This document shows positions 1 through 5,879 of a DNA stretch of 9,564 bases, piece after piece. Each line of letters opens with the position of its first letter. Position 1 is the first letter of the stretch. Origin of the DNA: Pseudomonadota bacterium (lineage in GTDB: Bacteria > Pseudomonadota > Alphaproteobacteria > Sphingomonadales > Sphingomonadaceae); contig JAEWKG010000047.1 of the NCBI GenBank assembly GCA_023386135.1, positions 1-9,564 on the forward strand, given 5' to 3'. A program made the position numbers and the translations under genes. Below the pieces are notes generated by a model. The model did not search any database and was not told the DNA's origin. It was given only the letters and a program-made list of their open reading frames with translations.

Positions 1-1
1 G

Positions 2-325
2 CCGCCGCCTCCTCCGCCGGCCACGCCGCCCAAGCGGGCAACTCCGCGCAACAGTACGAGTAGCTGGGTGACTGATGCCGACTACCGGTCGAGCTGGATC
101 AACCAGGAACTCGCGGGTACGGCGAGCTTCACCCTGCAGATCAGCGCGTCAGGCTCGGTTGATGGTTGCAGCATCACAGGGGGTAGCGCGCCGCAGCCGC
201 TGAAGGATGCGACCTGTTCGCTGATCCAGCGCCGGGCCCGCTTCAATCCGGCGACCGACGGCAACGGTAACAAGGTGGCGAGCAGTTATTCCAGCTCGAT
301 CCGCTGGCAGATACCCGCGAACTAG
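2..325 (+). CDS. TonB-family energy transducer, C-terminal part (5' truncated by window edge)
   Basis: This is the last 107 residues of a TonB-type protein, which carries energy from the inner-membrane ExbB/ExbD motor to TonB-dependent receptors in the outer membrane. The frame is open from base 2 with no in-frame stop, so the gene starts outside the window. The visible part opens with a run of six prolines followed by ATPPKR, the end of the proline-rich periplasmic spanner typical of TonB. A TonB C-terminal domain follows (about residues 22-107), with WVTDADY, a strand-forming segment, QRRARFNP, and a final SSIRWQIP strand. Two cysteines (residues 56 and 72 of the visible part) lie in the domain and could form a disulfide in the periplasm. 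The exbB ribosome binding site follows within 30 bases, so tonB, exbB and exbD are probably one operon. The family call is firm. Which receptors it serves cannot be told. Confidence 0.88.
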   Translation, partial: PPPPPPATPPKRATPRNSTSSWVTDADYRSSWINQELAGTASFTLQISASGSVDGCSITGGSAPQPLKDATCSLIQRRARFNPATDGNGNKVASSYSSSIRWQIPAN

Positions 326-366
326 CCGCCTACTTCGTCTTGAAATTCATCTGAGAGGACACTCGC

Positions 367-1176
367 ATGTATATCGAACTTCTTTCCGCGGCGGCGGGCG
401 GCAGCGCCGCTCCCGCGAACCACTTCGGCTTCTGGGAAGCGCTGCAGCAGGGCGGTATCATCGCCTACTCGATCTTCGGCGTGCTCGTGATCATGTCGAT
501 CGGCTCGTTCTACATCCTGATCACCAAGTGGCTCGAGCAGCAGCGCATCTTCAATCAGTACAAGCAAATCCGCGGCAACTTCTGGCGCGCTTCGACCCTG
601 CGTGAAGGTGCCAACAAGCTCGACAAGAACAGCGCCTGGCGCCAGCTCGTCGATGACGGTCTGACCGCCGAGGAATCGCACACCAAGATGACCGACAGCC
701 TCGATGCCCACGACTGGCTGCACGGCTCGCTGGCCCGCTCGGAAGCGTCGATCAACGCGCGTCTCGCCGGCGGCCTGCCGTTCCTCGCGACCGTGGGTGC
801 GACCGCTCCGTTCGTCGGTCTGCTCGGTACCGTTATCGGTATCTATCGCGCCCTGATCGCGATCGGTCTCGCCGGCTCGGCCTCGCTCGACAAGGTCGCA
901 GGTCCGGTCGGTGAAGCGCTGATCATGACCGCGCTCGGCCTGCTCGTCGCGGTGCCGGCGGTGCTCGCGTACAACTGGCTGCAGAGCCGCAACAAGCGGA
1001 TCGCCGAACTGCTGTCGGGCTTCTCGACCGACGTCCTGGCGAACATCAACTCGGGCGGCGCGGTGCGTCCGGCCGTGCTGACCCAGGCCTCGACCCCGCC
1101 GGCCGGCAAGGCCGCGGCGACCGCTCCGGCGCGTCCCGCGGGCACGACCACGACTACGACGACTCCGCGTCCGTAA
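367..1176 (+). CDS. exbB: ExbB/TolQ/MotA-family proton channel protein (ExbB)
   Basis: ExbB forms the inner-membrane pentameric channel that, with ExbD, uses the proton motive force to energise TonB. The 269-residue product has the family layout: a short N-terminal periplasmic part, TM1 at about 31-53, a long charged cytoplasmic loop (54-137), TM2 at about 138-160 (with TVGATAPFVGLLGTVIGIY, the family signature) and TM3 at about 181-203 (with GEALIMTALGLLVAVPAVLAYN). The ATG at 367 is preceded by GAGAGGA at 353-359, a good spacing. An unusual tail of about 38 residues (232-269) is rich in Ala, Pro and Thr and contains seven consecutive threonines before PRP. It should be cytoplasmic. The gene lies between tonB and exbD, which favours ExbB over TolQ. 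The next gene starts 70 bases downstream, beyond a strong hairpin. Confidence 0.93.
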   Translation: MYIELLSAAAGGSAAPANHFGFWEALQQGGIIAYSIFGVLVIMSIGSFYILITKWLEQQRIFNQYKQIRGNFWRASTLREGANKLDKNSAWRQLVDDGLTAEESHTKMTDSLDAHDWLHGSLARSEASINARLAGGLPFLATVGATAPFVGLLGTVIGIYRALIAIGLAGSASLDKVAGPVGEALIMTALGLLVAVPAVLAYNWLQSRNKRIAELLSGFSTDVLANINSGGAVRPAVLTQASTPPAGKAAATAPARPAGTTTTTTTPRP

Positions 1177-1186
1177 GGATGCGATC

Positions 1187-1213
1187 CGGGGCGCGCCCGG
1201 TGGGTGCGCCCCG
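1187..1213 (+). promoter_or_regulatory. Strong GC-rich hairpin between exbB and the first exbD
   Basis: Bases 1187-1198 pair with 1202-1213 to give a 12-bp stem (one G-U pair if transcribed) with a 3-base loop. The core arms are GGGGCGCGCCC and GGGTGCGCCCC. No T-tract follows, so it is not a standard intrinsic terminator. Its position 11 bases after the exbB stop and 33 bases before the exbD start suggests a processing or mRNA-stabilising element that could set the ExbB:ExbD ratio, but that role is inferred. Confidence 0.6.
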
Positions 1214-1246
1214 CACGTCCGAAGTTTTGAGATAGGATAGTACGCA

Positions 1247-1780
1247 ATGGCGATTTCGACTGGCGGAGGCGGTGCTGAGACCCCGATGTCGGACATCAAC
1301 ACCACGCCGCTGGTCGACGTGATGCTGGTGCTTCTGATCATCTTCCTCATCGCGATTCCGATCACCTTGCAGACGATCGAGAAGCTCAAGATCCCGGTGA
1401 TGAAATCGGTCGAATCGAAGGAGAAGGTGGAGAACCTGCTCCTGACGGTCAGCTCGACCGACGACGGCGGCCGCAGCGCCGGCGATCCGGGATTCCAGGG
1501 CGCATCGCGCTCGGGCGCGTGCCGGGTGTACTTCAACAACATCACCCCGGTCGACGCCACGGAGCTTTACGACAAGGCCTTCGCGCGGCTCGACGCGATC
1601 GTGAAGGCCGCCGGCGGTCCTGCCGAGATTATGAAGGACCCCGATCTCATCCCGCAGGTCCACATCCGCGGCGACGTGAACGCGCCGTGGCGGTGCATTG
1701 CCGGTACGATCTACAACGTGCAGGCGGCGGGCTACCCGACTGTCGGCTTCATCTCGAACCCGGTGGATCCGAACGGCTGA
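1247..1780 (+). CDS. exbD: ExbD/TolR-family protein, first copy
   Basis: ExbD is the single-span partner of ExbB. The aspartate in its transmembrane helix carries protons and its periplasmic domain works on TonB. The 177-residue product has the family start DINTTPLVDVMLVLL, with the key aspartate at residue 24 in a helix of about 22-42. At 177 residues it is longer than the usual 130-150. The extra length lies in the periplasmic domain, in a Gly/Ser-rich stretch (about 72-92) and around 100-135. Cysteines occur at 92 and 150. The end, VQAAGYPTVGFISNP, matches the family's last strand. The ATG at 1247 has a purine-rich GATAGGAT site just upstream, and a later in-frame ATG (1286) would remove the N-terminal segment. 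It is the most divergent of the three ExbD proteins here. TolR is less likely because no tolA, tolB or pal is present. Confidence 0.9.
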   Translation: MAISTGGGGAETPMSDINTTPLVDVMLVLLIIFLIAIPITLQTIEKLKIPVMKSVESKEKVENLLLTVSSTDDGGRSAGDPGFQGASRSGACRVYFNNITPVDATELYDKAFARLDAIVKAAGGPAEIMKDPDLIPQVHIRGDVNAPWRCIAGTIYNVQAAGYPTVGFISNPVDPNG

Positions 1781-1830
1781 TGCCGCTCGGCGCTACCGGC
1801 TTCGCGAACGCATTTCAGGAGTAACCCACC

Positions 1831-2274
1831 ATGGCAATGTCAGGCGGCAGGGACGACGGCCAGCCGATGATGGACATGAACACGACGCCGCTCATCGACG
1901 TCATGCTCGTGCTCCTCATCATGATGATCCTTTCGATCCCGCCCGCGACCCACTCGGTCAACATCGATCTGCCGGTGCCGACCAACACGCCGCCGACCGA
2001 TATCGATCCGGTCAAGAACAAGATCGTGATCACGCCGGACAACCAGATCATGTGGAACGGCAACCCGATCAATGACGGGCAACTGGTCGTGAACCTCGAA
2101 GCGACCAAGGGTATCAACCCCGAGCCCGAGTTGCAGTACCAGCCCGACGCACAGGCGAGCTACGACCTGTCGGTGAAGGTGCTCAACATCATCAAGCAGT
2201 CGGGCGTCACCAAGTTCGGCTTCGTGGGCAACGAGCAGTACCGCGCGTTCGACAAGGCTCCGAACGCCAAATAA
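1831..2274 (+). CDS. exbD: ExbD/TolR-family protein, second copy
   Basis: This is a second ExbD-type protein of 147 residues, of standard family length. Residues 15-29 read DMNTTPLIDVMLVLL, with the proton-carrying aspartate at 23 in the single transmembrane helix (about 21-37). The periplasmic domain follows and ends in SGVTKFGFVGNEQYRAF. The ATG at 1831 follows CAGGAG (1816-1821) with about nine bases of spacing. It lies 50 bases after the first exbD and ends just before a strong terminator, so it is probably the last gene of the tonB-exbB-exbD-exbD unit. It is much closer in sequence to the third copy (shared VKFG-like end, PEPEL/VEPEL, SVP/SIP after the helix) than to the first. In Xanthomonas a second ExbD has a function separate from iron uptake, so this copy may serve other substrates. 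That is inference. Confidence 0.92.
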   Translation: MAMSGGRDDGQPMMDMNTTPLIDVMLVLLIMMILSIPPATHSVNIDLPVPTNTPPTDIDPVKNKIVITPDNQIMWNGNPINDGQLVVNLEATKGINPEPELQYQPDAQASYDLSVKVLNIIKQSGVTKFGFVGNEQYRAFDKAPNAK

Positions 2275-2290
2275 CTCTATGACGAGCGAC

Positions 2291-2321
2291 AAAAGGGGCG
2301 GAGCGATCCGCCCCTTTTTTT
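2291..2321 (+). terminator. Intrinsic terminator after the second exbD
   Basis: The stem AAAAGGGGCGGA (2291-2302) pairs perfectly with TCCGCCCCTTTT (2307-2318) across a GCGA tetraloop of the stable GNRA type. A run of seven T (2315-2321) follows. It begins 17 bases after the stop of the second exbD, so it should end the tonB-exbB-exbD-exbD transcript and separate the third exbD. On the minus strand the T-run is only four bases, so it acts mainly on plus-strand transcription. Confidence 0.92.
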
Positions 2322-2342
2322 GCGTCCGCACTCGAGGAAAGC

Positions 2343-2371
2343 TTGCGTACCCCAATGTCATGTGATTTTAT
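2343..2371 (+). promoter_or_regulatory. Possible promoter for the third exbD, overlapping the palindrome
   Basis: TTGCGT at 2343-2348 and TTTTAT at 2366-2371 are separated by 17 bases and resemble -35 and -10 boxes. They follow the upstream terminator, so a new promoter is needed here. The -10-like box sits at the centre of the palindrome, the classic place for a repressor site. With this promoter, transcription would start near 2378, inside the right arm, so the RNA hairpin would not form. Matches to consensus are moderate only. Confidence 0.35.
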
Positions 2372-2386
2372 CACATGACATTGGGG
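2350..2386. promoter_or_regulatory. Perfect 37-bp palindrome, candidate operator for the third exbD
   Basis: The left arm CCCCAATGTCATGTGAT (2350-2366) and right arm ATCACATGACATTGGGG (2370-2386) are exact reverse complements, 17 of 17, around a TTT centre. As DNA this is the shape of a binding site for a dimeric repressor, with inner half-sites TGTGAT-N3-ATCACA. The odd centre does not fit the TGTGA-N6-TCACA layout of CRP. As RNA it would be a 17-bp hairpin whose right arm overlaps the GGGGAG ribosome binding site of the third exbD. The regulator is unknown to me. The symmetry itself is certain; the function is inferred. Confidence 0.75.
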
Positions 2387-2395
2387 AGAGTGCTC

Positions 2396-2821
2396 ATGGC
2401 GACTGCTTCGGTTCAACCCGCTCCACTGGGTGACATCAACACTACCCCGCTGATTGACGTGATGCTGGTCCTGCTGGTGATGATGGTGCTTTCGGTTCCC
2501 GCAGCGACCAACTCGCTCGATGTCGAGCTGCCCAACTGCGGCACCTCGTGCGGAGACATCCCGCCCGACGCCACCCGCAACCGCGTCGTCGTCACGGCGG
2601 GCGACGAGATCCTGTGGAACGGACACGAGGTCACTACGCAGATGCTGAGCGGGTTGCTCGCCGAGACGCGGCGCTTCGCGGTCGAGCCCGAGCTGCAATT
2701 CGAGCCCGACGCCGCGGCGAGCTACAATGCCACCGCCCACGTCATTCGCGTGATCAAGGCGAGCGGAGTGACCAAGTTCGGCTTCGTCGGCAACGAGCGT
2801 TTCCGCGACCTCGCGGCCTAG
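2396..2821 (+). CDS. exbD: ExbD/TolR-family protein, third and separately controlled copy
   Basis: A third ExbD-type protein of 141 residues. Residues 13-27 read DINTTPLIDVMLVLL, with the key aspartate at 21 in the transmembrane helix (about 19-37), followed by the periplasmic domain ending SGVTKFGFVGNERFRDLAA. I chose the ATG at 2396 because GGGGAG (2383-2388) precedes it by seven bases. An in-frame ATG at 2375 lies inside the palindrome and has no such site. A cysteine pair (C48, C52; CGTSC) lies just after the helix, in the linker, and is absent from the second copy although the two are otherwise close paralogues. The gene is cut off from the other exbD genes by a terminator and has its own candidate promoter and operator. 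Its stop overlaps the stop of the convergent helicase. Its partner ExbB is presumably the one upstream. Confidence 0.9.
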   Translation: MATASVQPAPLGDINTTPLIDVMLVLLVMMVLSVPAATNSLDVELPNCGTSCGDIPPDATRNRVVVTAGDEILWNGHEVTTQMLSGLLAETRRFAVEPELQFEPDAAASYNATAHVIRVIKASGVTKFGFVGNERFRDLAA

Positions 2822-5274
2822 TCGCCCTCGAGCGGCGACGGACCCTCGACCCGCATCGCTTCGGCTGCCAACCCCTCGGCTTCGAGCAGCAGTTCGTCGT
2901 CGATCGCACCCGCCGGCAAGGCCTCGCGCCCGATCATCGTCATCACAGGCACCGCCAGCGGGCTGACCCGGTCGAGCTCGACATGCACCAGTTGCTCGGC
3001 CGCGCGGTCGAGTACGTTGCCGAGGCGCCCGACGTCGGTCATCCGCGTCCGCGCGTCGGCCCAGGCGGCTTCGAGCAGCACATGGTCGGGCTCGTACTTG
3101 CGCAGCACGTCGTAGATGAGGTCGGTCGAGAAAGTGACCTGCTTGCCGGTCTTGCGCTTGCCCGGATGCTGCCGCTCGACGAGGCCGGAGATCACCGCCA
3201 CCTCGCGGAACGCGCGCCGCAGCAGGTGCGATTGCTGCACCCATTCGACGAATTCGTGCGTGAGGATGTCGGGCGACAGCAGCGGCAGCGGATCGGTGAC
3301 CGGCTTCAGGCCCCACACCGCGAGGCAATAGTCGTTGGCGACGAAGCCGCCGGGCATCAGGCCGCGATCCTCCATCCGCCGGTTGATCAGCATTCCCAGG
3401 CTCTGGTTCGCGTTCCACCCTTCGAACGTGTAATAGACCGCGTAGTGCTTTTTCGCGTGCGGGAAGGTCTCGACCATCAGCTGGCCCGGCCCCGGCATCT
3501 GGCTGCGCCAGTCCTGCACCTCGAGCCACTCGCGCACATCGTCGGGAAAGCGCGACCAGCCCGCGCGGTCGATCAGCATCTCGCGTACCCGGTTGGCGAG
3601 ATGGGTGGTGAGCGGCAGACGCAGGCCGGTGTAACTCGGGATCGTCGCCGAGGTCTTGGCGGCGCGGACGATCAGCTCGAGGTCCTTGAACTGCTCGACC
3701 TCCAGGTCGATGCCCGCGAAGCGGAAAGTGTCGCCGCTCTTCATGCTGGCGGCGAACATCTCCTCCACCTTGCCGAGCGAGCGGCCGTTACGGAAGCGGA
3801 TCTCGATCATCTCGGCATCGACGATGATCCCGGCGTTGAGCCGGTGGCGCTGGGCATGCTCGGGATGCGTCAGCCGCCATGTGCCCGACTTGTCGCGCAC
3901 GATGCGCTTGAACCGGTCGTACGCCTCGAGCGAGTAACCGCCGGTGGCGACGAAGTGCAGCACCCGGCGCCACACCTCTTCGTCGAGCCAGGCATAGGCG
4001 AGGGATGAGCGCACCTCGGCGAGCAGTTCCGCCTCGTCGAACGGACGGGCGCAGACGCAGGCCATCACGTGCTGGGCGAGCACGTCGAGCCCGCCGGGGC
4101 GGAAGTCCTCGCCGTCGCGCTGGCCCTGATCGACCGCCTCCTTGGCCGCGGTCGCTTCGAGGAATTCGAACCGGTTGCCGGGCACCAGGATCGCGCGGCT
4201 CGGCTGGTCGAGGCGGTGATTGGCGCGGCCCACCCGCTGGAGCAGCCGGCTCGAGCCCTTGGGCGCGCCCATCTGCACCACGCAGTCGATGTCGCCCCAG
4301 TCGACGCCGAGGTCGAGGCTGGCGGTCGCGACCAGCGCGCGCAGCTCGCCGCGCGCCATCGCGCCTTCGACCTTGCGCCGCGCTTCCTTGCTCAAGGAAC
4401 CGTGGTGGATGCCGATCGGCAGGGTGTCGTCGTTGACGTCCCACAGCATCTGGAAGGTGTATTCGGCAAGGAAGCGCGTGTTGGTGAACACCAGCGTGGT
4501 CTTGTTGCGGCGGATCTCCTCGTAGATCTGAGGGATCGCCCAACGCCCGGCGTGGCCGCCCCACGGTACCCGCTCCTCGACCGGCAGCAGCACTTCGACG
4601 TGCGCCGGAGCCCCCGGCTCCCCCTCGACCAGCTCAACCGCGTCGACTTCACCCCATGGCGCGAGCCATTCGCGGAAGGCCTCCGGGTCAGCCACTGTCG
4701 CCGATAGCGCGGCGCGCTGCATGTCGGGGGCGATTTGCTGCAACCGGCTCATCGCGAGCGCCAGCAGATCGCCGCGCTTGCCGGTGGCGAATGCATGCAC
4801 CTCGTCGACCACGATGCGCTTGAGGCCGGCGAACATCTGGAAGCTGTCGGGGTAGCTAAGCAGCAGCGAGAGCGATTCGGGCGTGGTCAGGAGCACATTG
4901 GGCGGTTTGAGCCGCTGGCGCTTCTTGCGGTCGGACGGGGTATCGCCGCTGCGGGTCTCGACCCGGATCGGCAGCCCCATCTCCTCCACCGGAGTGACGA
5001 GGTTGCGCTGCACGTCGTGCGCCAGCGCCTTCAATGGCGAGACGTAGAGCGTGTGAAGCCCATCAGGCGGTCCGGCCTCGCCGAACCGCGAGGGGCAGAA
5101 CGCCGCCAGCGTGGGCAGGAAGCCCGCCAGCGTCTTGCCCGCACCGGTGTCCGCCACCAGCATCGCGTGCTGGCCCGTGTCGCTGGCGGCGAGCATCTCG
5201 CTCTGATGCCGCCGCACCCGCCATCCGCGGCCGGCGAACCAGTCGGCAATCTCGGGCGGGACCTCGCCGGCCAT
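2818..5274 (-). CDS. Ligase-associated DNA damage response DEXH-box helicase (Lhr-like)
   Basis: An 818-residue superfamily 2 helicase of the Lhr-like, ligase-associated type, predicted to unwind nucleic acid with ATP during DNA repair. Visible motifs are I ADTGAGKT (41-48, Lys47), Ia SPLKALA (79-85), Ib TTPESL (130-135), II DEVH (157-160), III SAT (191-193), IV LVFTNTR (261-267), V around ATASLDLGVDW (316-326) and VI QRVGRANH (346-353). The remaining 450 residues fit the winged-helix and Lhr-specific C-terminal region. The length matches the family. The ATG at 5274 is chosen because it overlaps the stop of the upstream transporter gene (TGATG), giving translational coupling. A longer open frame to 5616 merely crosses that gene. 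The usual partners (ATP-dependent ligase, ligase-associated exonuclease, the metallophosphoesterase PdeM) are not adjacent. It shares its final CTAG with the stop of the convergent third exbD. Confidence 0.93.
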   Translation of the reverse strand: MAGEVPPEIADWFAGRGWRVRRHQSEMLAASDTGQHAMLVADTGAGKTLAGFLPTLAAFCPSRFGEAGPPDGLHTLYVSPLKALAHDVQRNLVTPVEEMGLPIRVETRSGDTPSDRKKRQRLKPPNVLLTTPESLSLLLSYPDSFQMFAGLKRIVVDEVHAFATGKRGDLLALAMSRLQQIAPDMQRAALSATVADPEAFREWLAPWGEVDAVELVEGEPGAPAHVEVLLPVEERVPWGGHAGRWAIPQIYEEIRRNKTTLVFTNTRFLAEYTFQMLWDVNDDTLPIGIHHGSLSKEARRKVEGAMARGELRALVATASLDLGVDWGDIDCVVQMGAPKGSSRLLQRVGRANHRLDQPSRAILVPGNRFEFLEATAAKEAVDQGQRDGEDFRPGGLDVLAQHVMACVCARPFDEAELLAEVRSSLAYAWLDEEVWRRVLHFVATGGYSLEAYDRFKRIVRDKSGTWRLTHPEHAQRHRLNAGIIVDAEMIEIRFRNGRSLGKVEEMFAASMKSGDTFRFAGIDLEVEQFKDLELIVRAAKTSATIPSYTGLRLPLTTHLANRVREMLIDRAGWSRFPDDVREWLEVQDWRSQMPGPGQLMVETFPHAKKHYAVYYTFEGWNANQSLGMLINRRMEDRGLMPGGFVANDYCLAVWGLKPVTDPLPLLSPDILTHEFVEWVQQSHLLRRAFREVAVISGLVERQHPGKRKTGKQVTFSTDLIYDVLRKYEPDHVLLEAAWADARTRMTDVGRLGNVLDRAAEQLVHVELDRVSPLAVPVMTMIGREALPAGAIDDELLLEAEGLAAEAMRVEGPSPLEGD

Positions 5275-5879
5275 CAGGGTTCGGCCCGCGCTGCGTGTTC
5301 CTCGCGCGCGGCTTCCCACACCTCCTTCGCCGCATCGAGGTTGACCAGCGCGATGGCCAGCCCCACCGCGAGGTCGGGCCACGGCGAATGCCACGCGAAC
5401 GCGGTCACCAGTCCGGCCCCTATGATGCCGATGTTCGCCAGCGCGTCGTTGCGTGTCGACAGGAACGCGGCCTTGCTCAGGCTGCCCGAGTGGCAGCGAT
5501 GGCGGGCGAGGATCAGCGCGCAGGTGACGTTGACCGCCAGCGCGCCCAGCGCGGCGAGGGTCAGCGGCAACGGCGCCGGAGTGGCAGGATGGGCGAACTT
5601 CTGCGCCGCGGTCCACAGCGTCGCCAGCCCCGGCACCAGTAGCAGCCCCGCCAGTATCATCCCGACCCGGGCGCGCGCCGCCACGCTCCAGCCCAACGCG
5701 AGGAGGATCAGGAGATTGATCGAGGTGTCCTCGAGGAAGTCGACCGAGTCCGCGAACAGCGCGACCGAGCCGATAGCCAGCGCGACGGCGAACTCGATCC
5801 CGAAGTAACCGAGATTAAGCCCCGCGACCCACGCCGCCGCGCGGCGGAAGCTGCGGTCGCGGGCGACGGGCGCGGTCAA
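5274..5879 (-). CDS. Short CDF-superfamily-like cation transporter
   Basis: A 201-residue membrane protein resembling the transmembrane half of cation diffusion facilitator (CDF) metal exporters. Hydrophobic segments lie at about 16-35, 37-64, 72-92, 105-126 and 147-180. The TM2 signature is ADSVDFLED, giving a DxxxD pair (D47, D51) where zinc exporters have HxxxD. In the TM5-like segment STRNDALANIG leaves only D145 of the HxxxD pair. The cytoplasmic metal-binding domain of CDFs (normal length about 300 residues) is missing. The TTG start at 5879 overlaps the stop of the upstream mutase gene (TTGA) and has AGGCGG four bases upstream. A longer frame to 6023 only runs inside the mutase gene. 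The last codon overlaps the helicase start. Metal and direction of transport are unknown; a manganese or iron substrate is possible from DxxxD but unproven. Confidence 0.8.
   Translation of the reverse strand: MTAPVARDRSFRRAAAWVAGLNLGYFGIEFAVALAIGSVALFADSVDFLEDTSINLLILLALGWSVAARARVGMILAGLLLVPGLATLWTAAQKFAHPATPAPLPLTLAALGALAVNVTCALILARHRCHSGSLSKAAFLSTRNDALANIGIIGAGLVTAFAWHSPWPDLAVGLAIALVNLDAAKEVWEAAREEHAARAEP

Noticed and set aside
322..1560. Long minus-strand frame of 412 codons opposite exbB and the first exbD
   Set aside because: Its product is Arg/His/Asp-rich and resembles no family, while the plus strand carries clear ExbB and ExbD. It is an antisense shadow common in GC-rich DNA.
2361..2375. 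CRP/FNR site within the palindrome (TGTGA and TCACA)
   Set aside because: The half-sites are five bases apart instead of six, and the symmetry extends far beyond a CRP site, so CRP is not supported.
2375..2395. Earlier ATG start for the third exbD
   Set aside because: It lies inside the right palindrome arm without a ribosome binding site and adds seven residues not seen in the other copies.
2207..3529. Minus-strand frame of 440 codons across the third exbD and the helicase 3' end
   Set aside because: It is out of frame with the helicase, low in complexity and lacks any motif.
2548..4008. Plus-strand frame of 486 codons opposite the helicase
   Set aside because: It is antisense to conserved helicase motifs and its product is Arg/His/Ala-rich. 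The same applies to the plus-strand frames at 4069-4707 and 4735-5808.
5275..5616. 114-residue N-terminal extension of the helicase
   Set aside because: It lies wholly inside the transporter gene in another frame. The ATG at 5274, overlapping that gene's stop, gives a normal helicase start.
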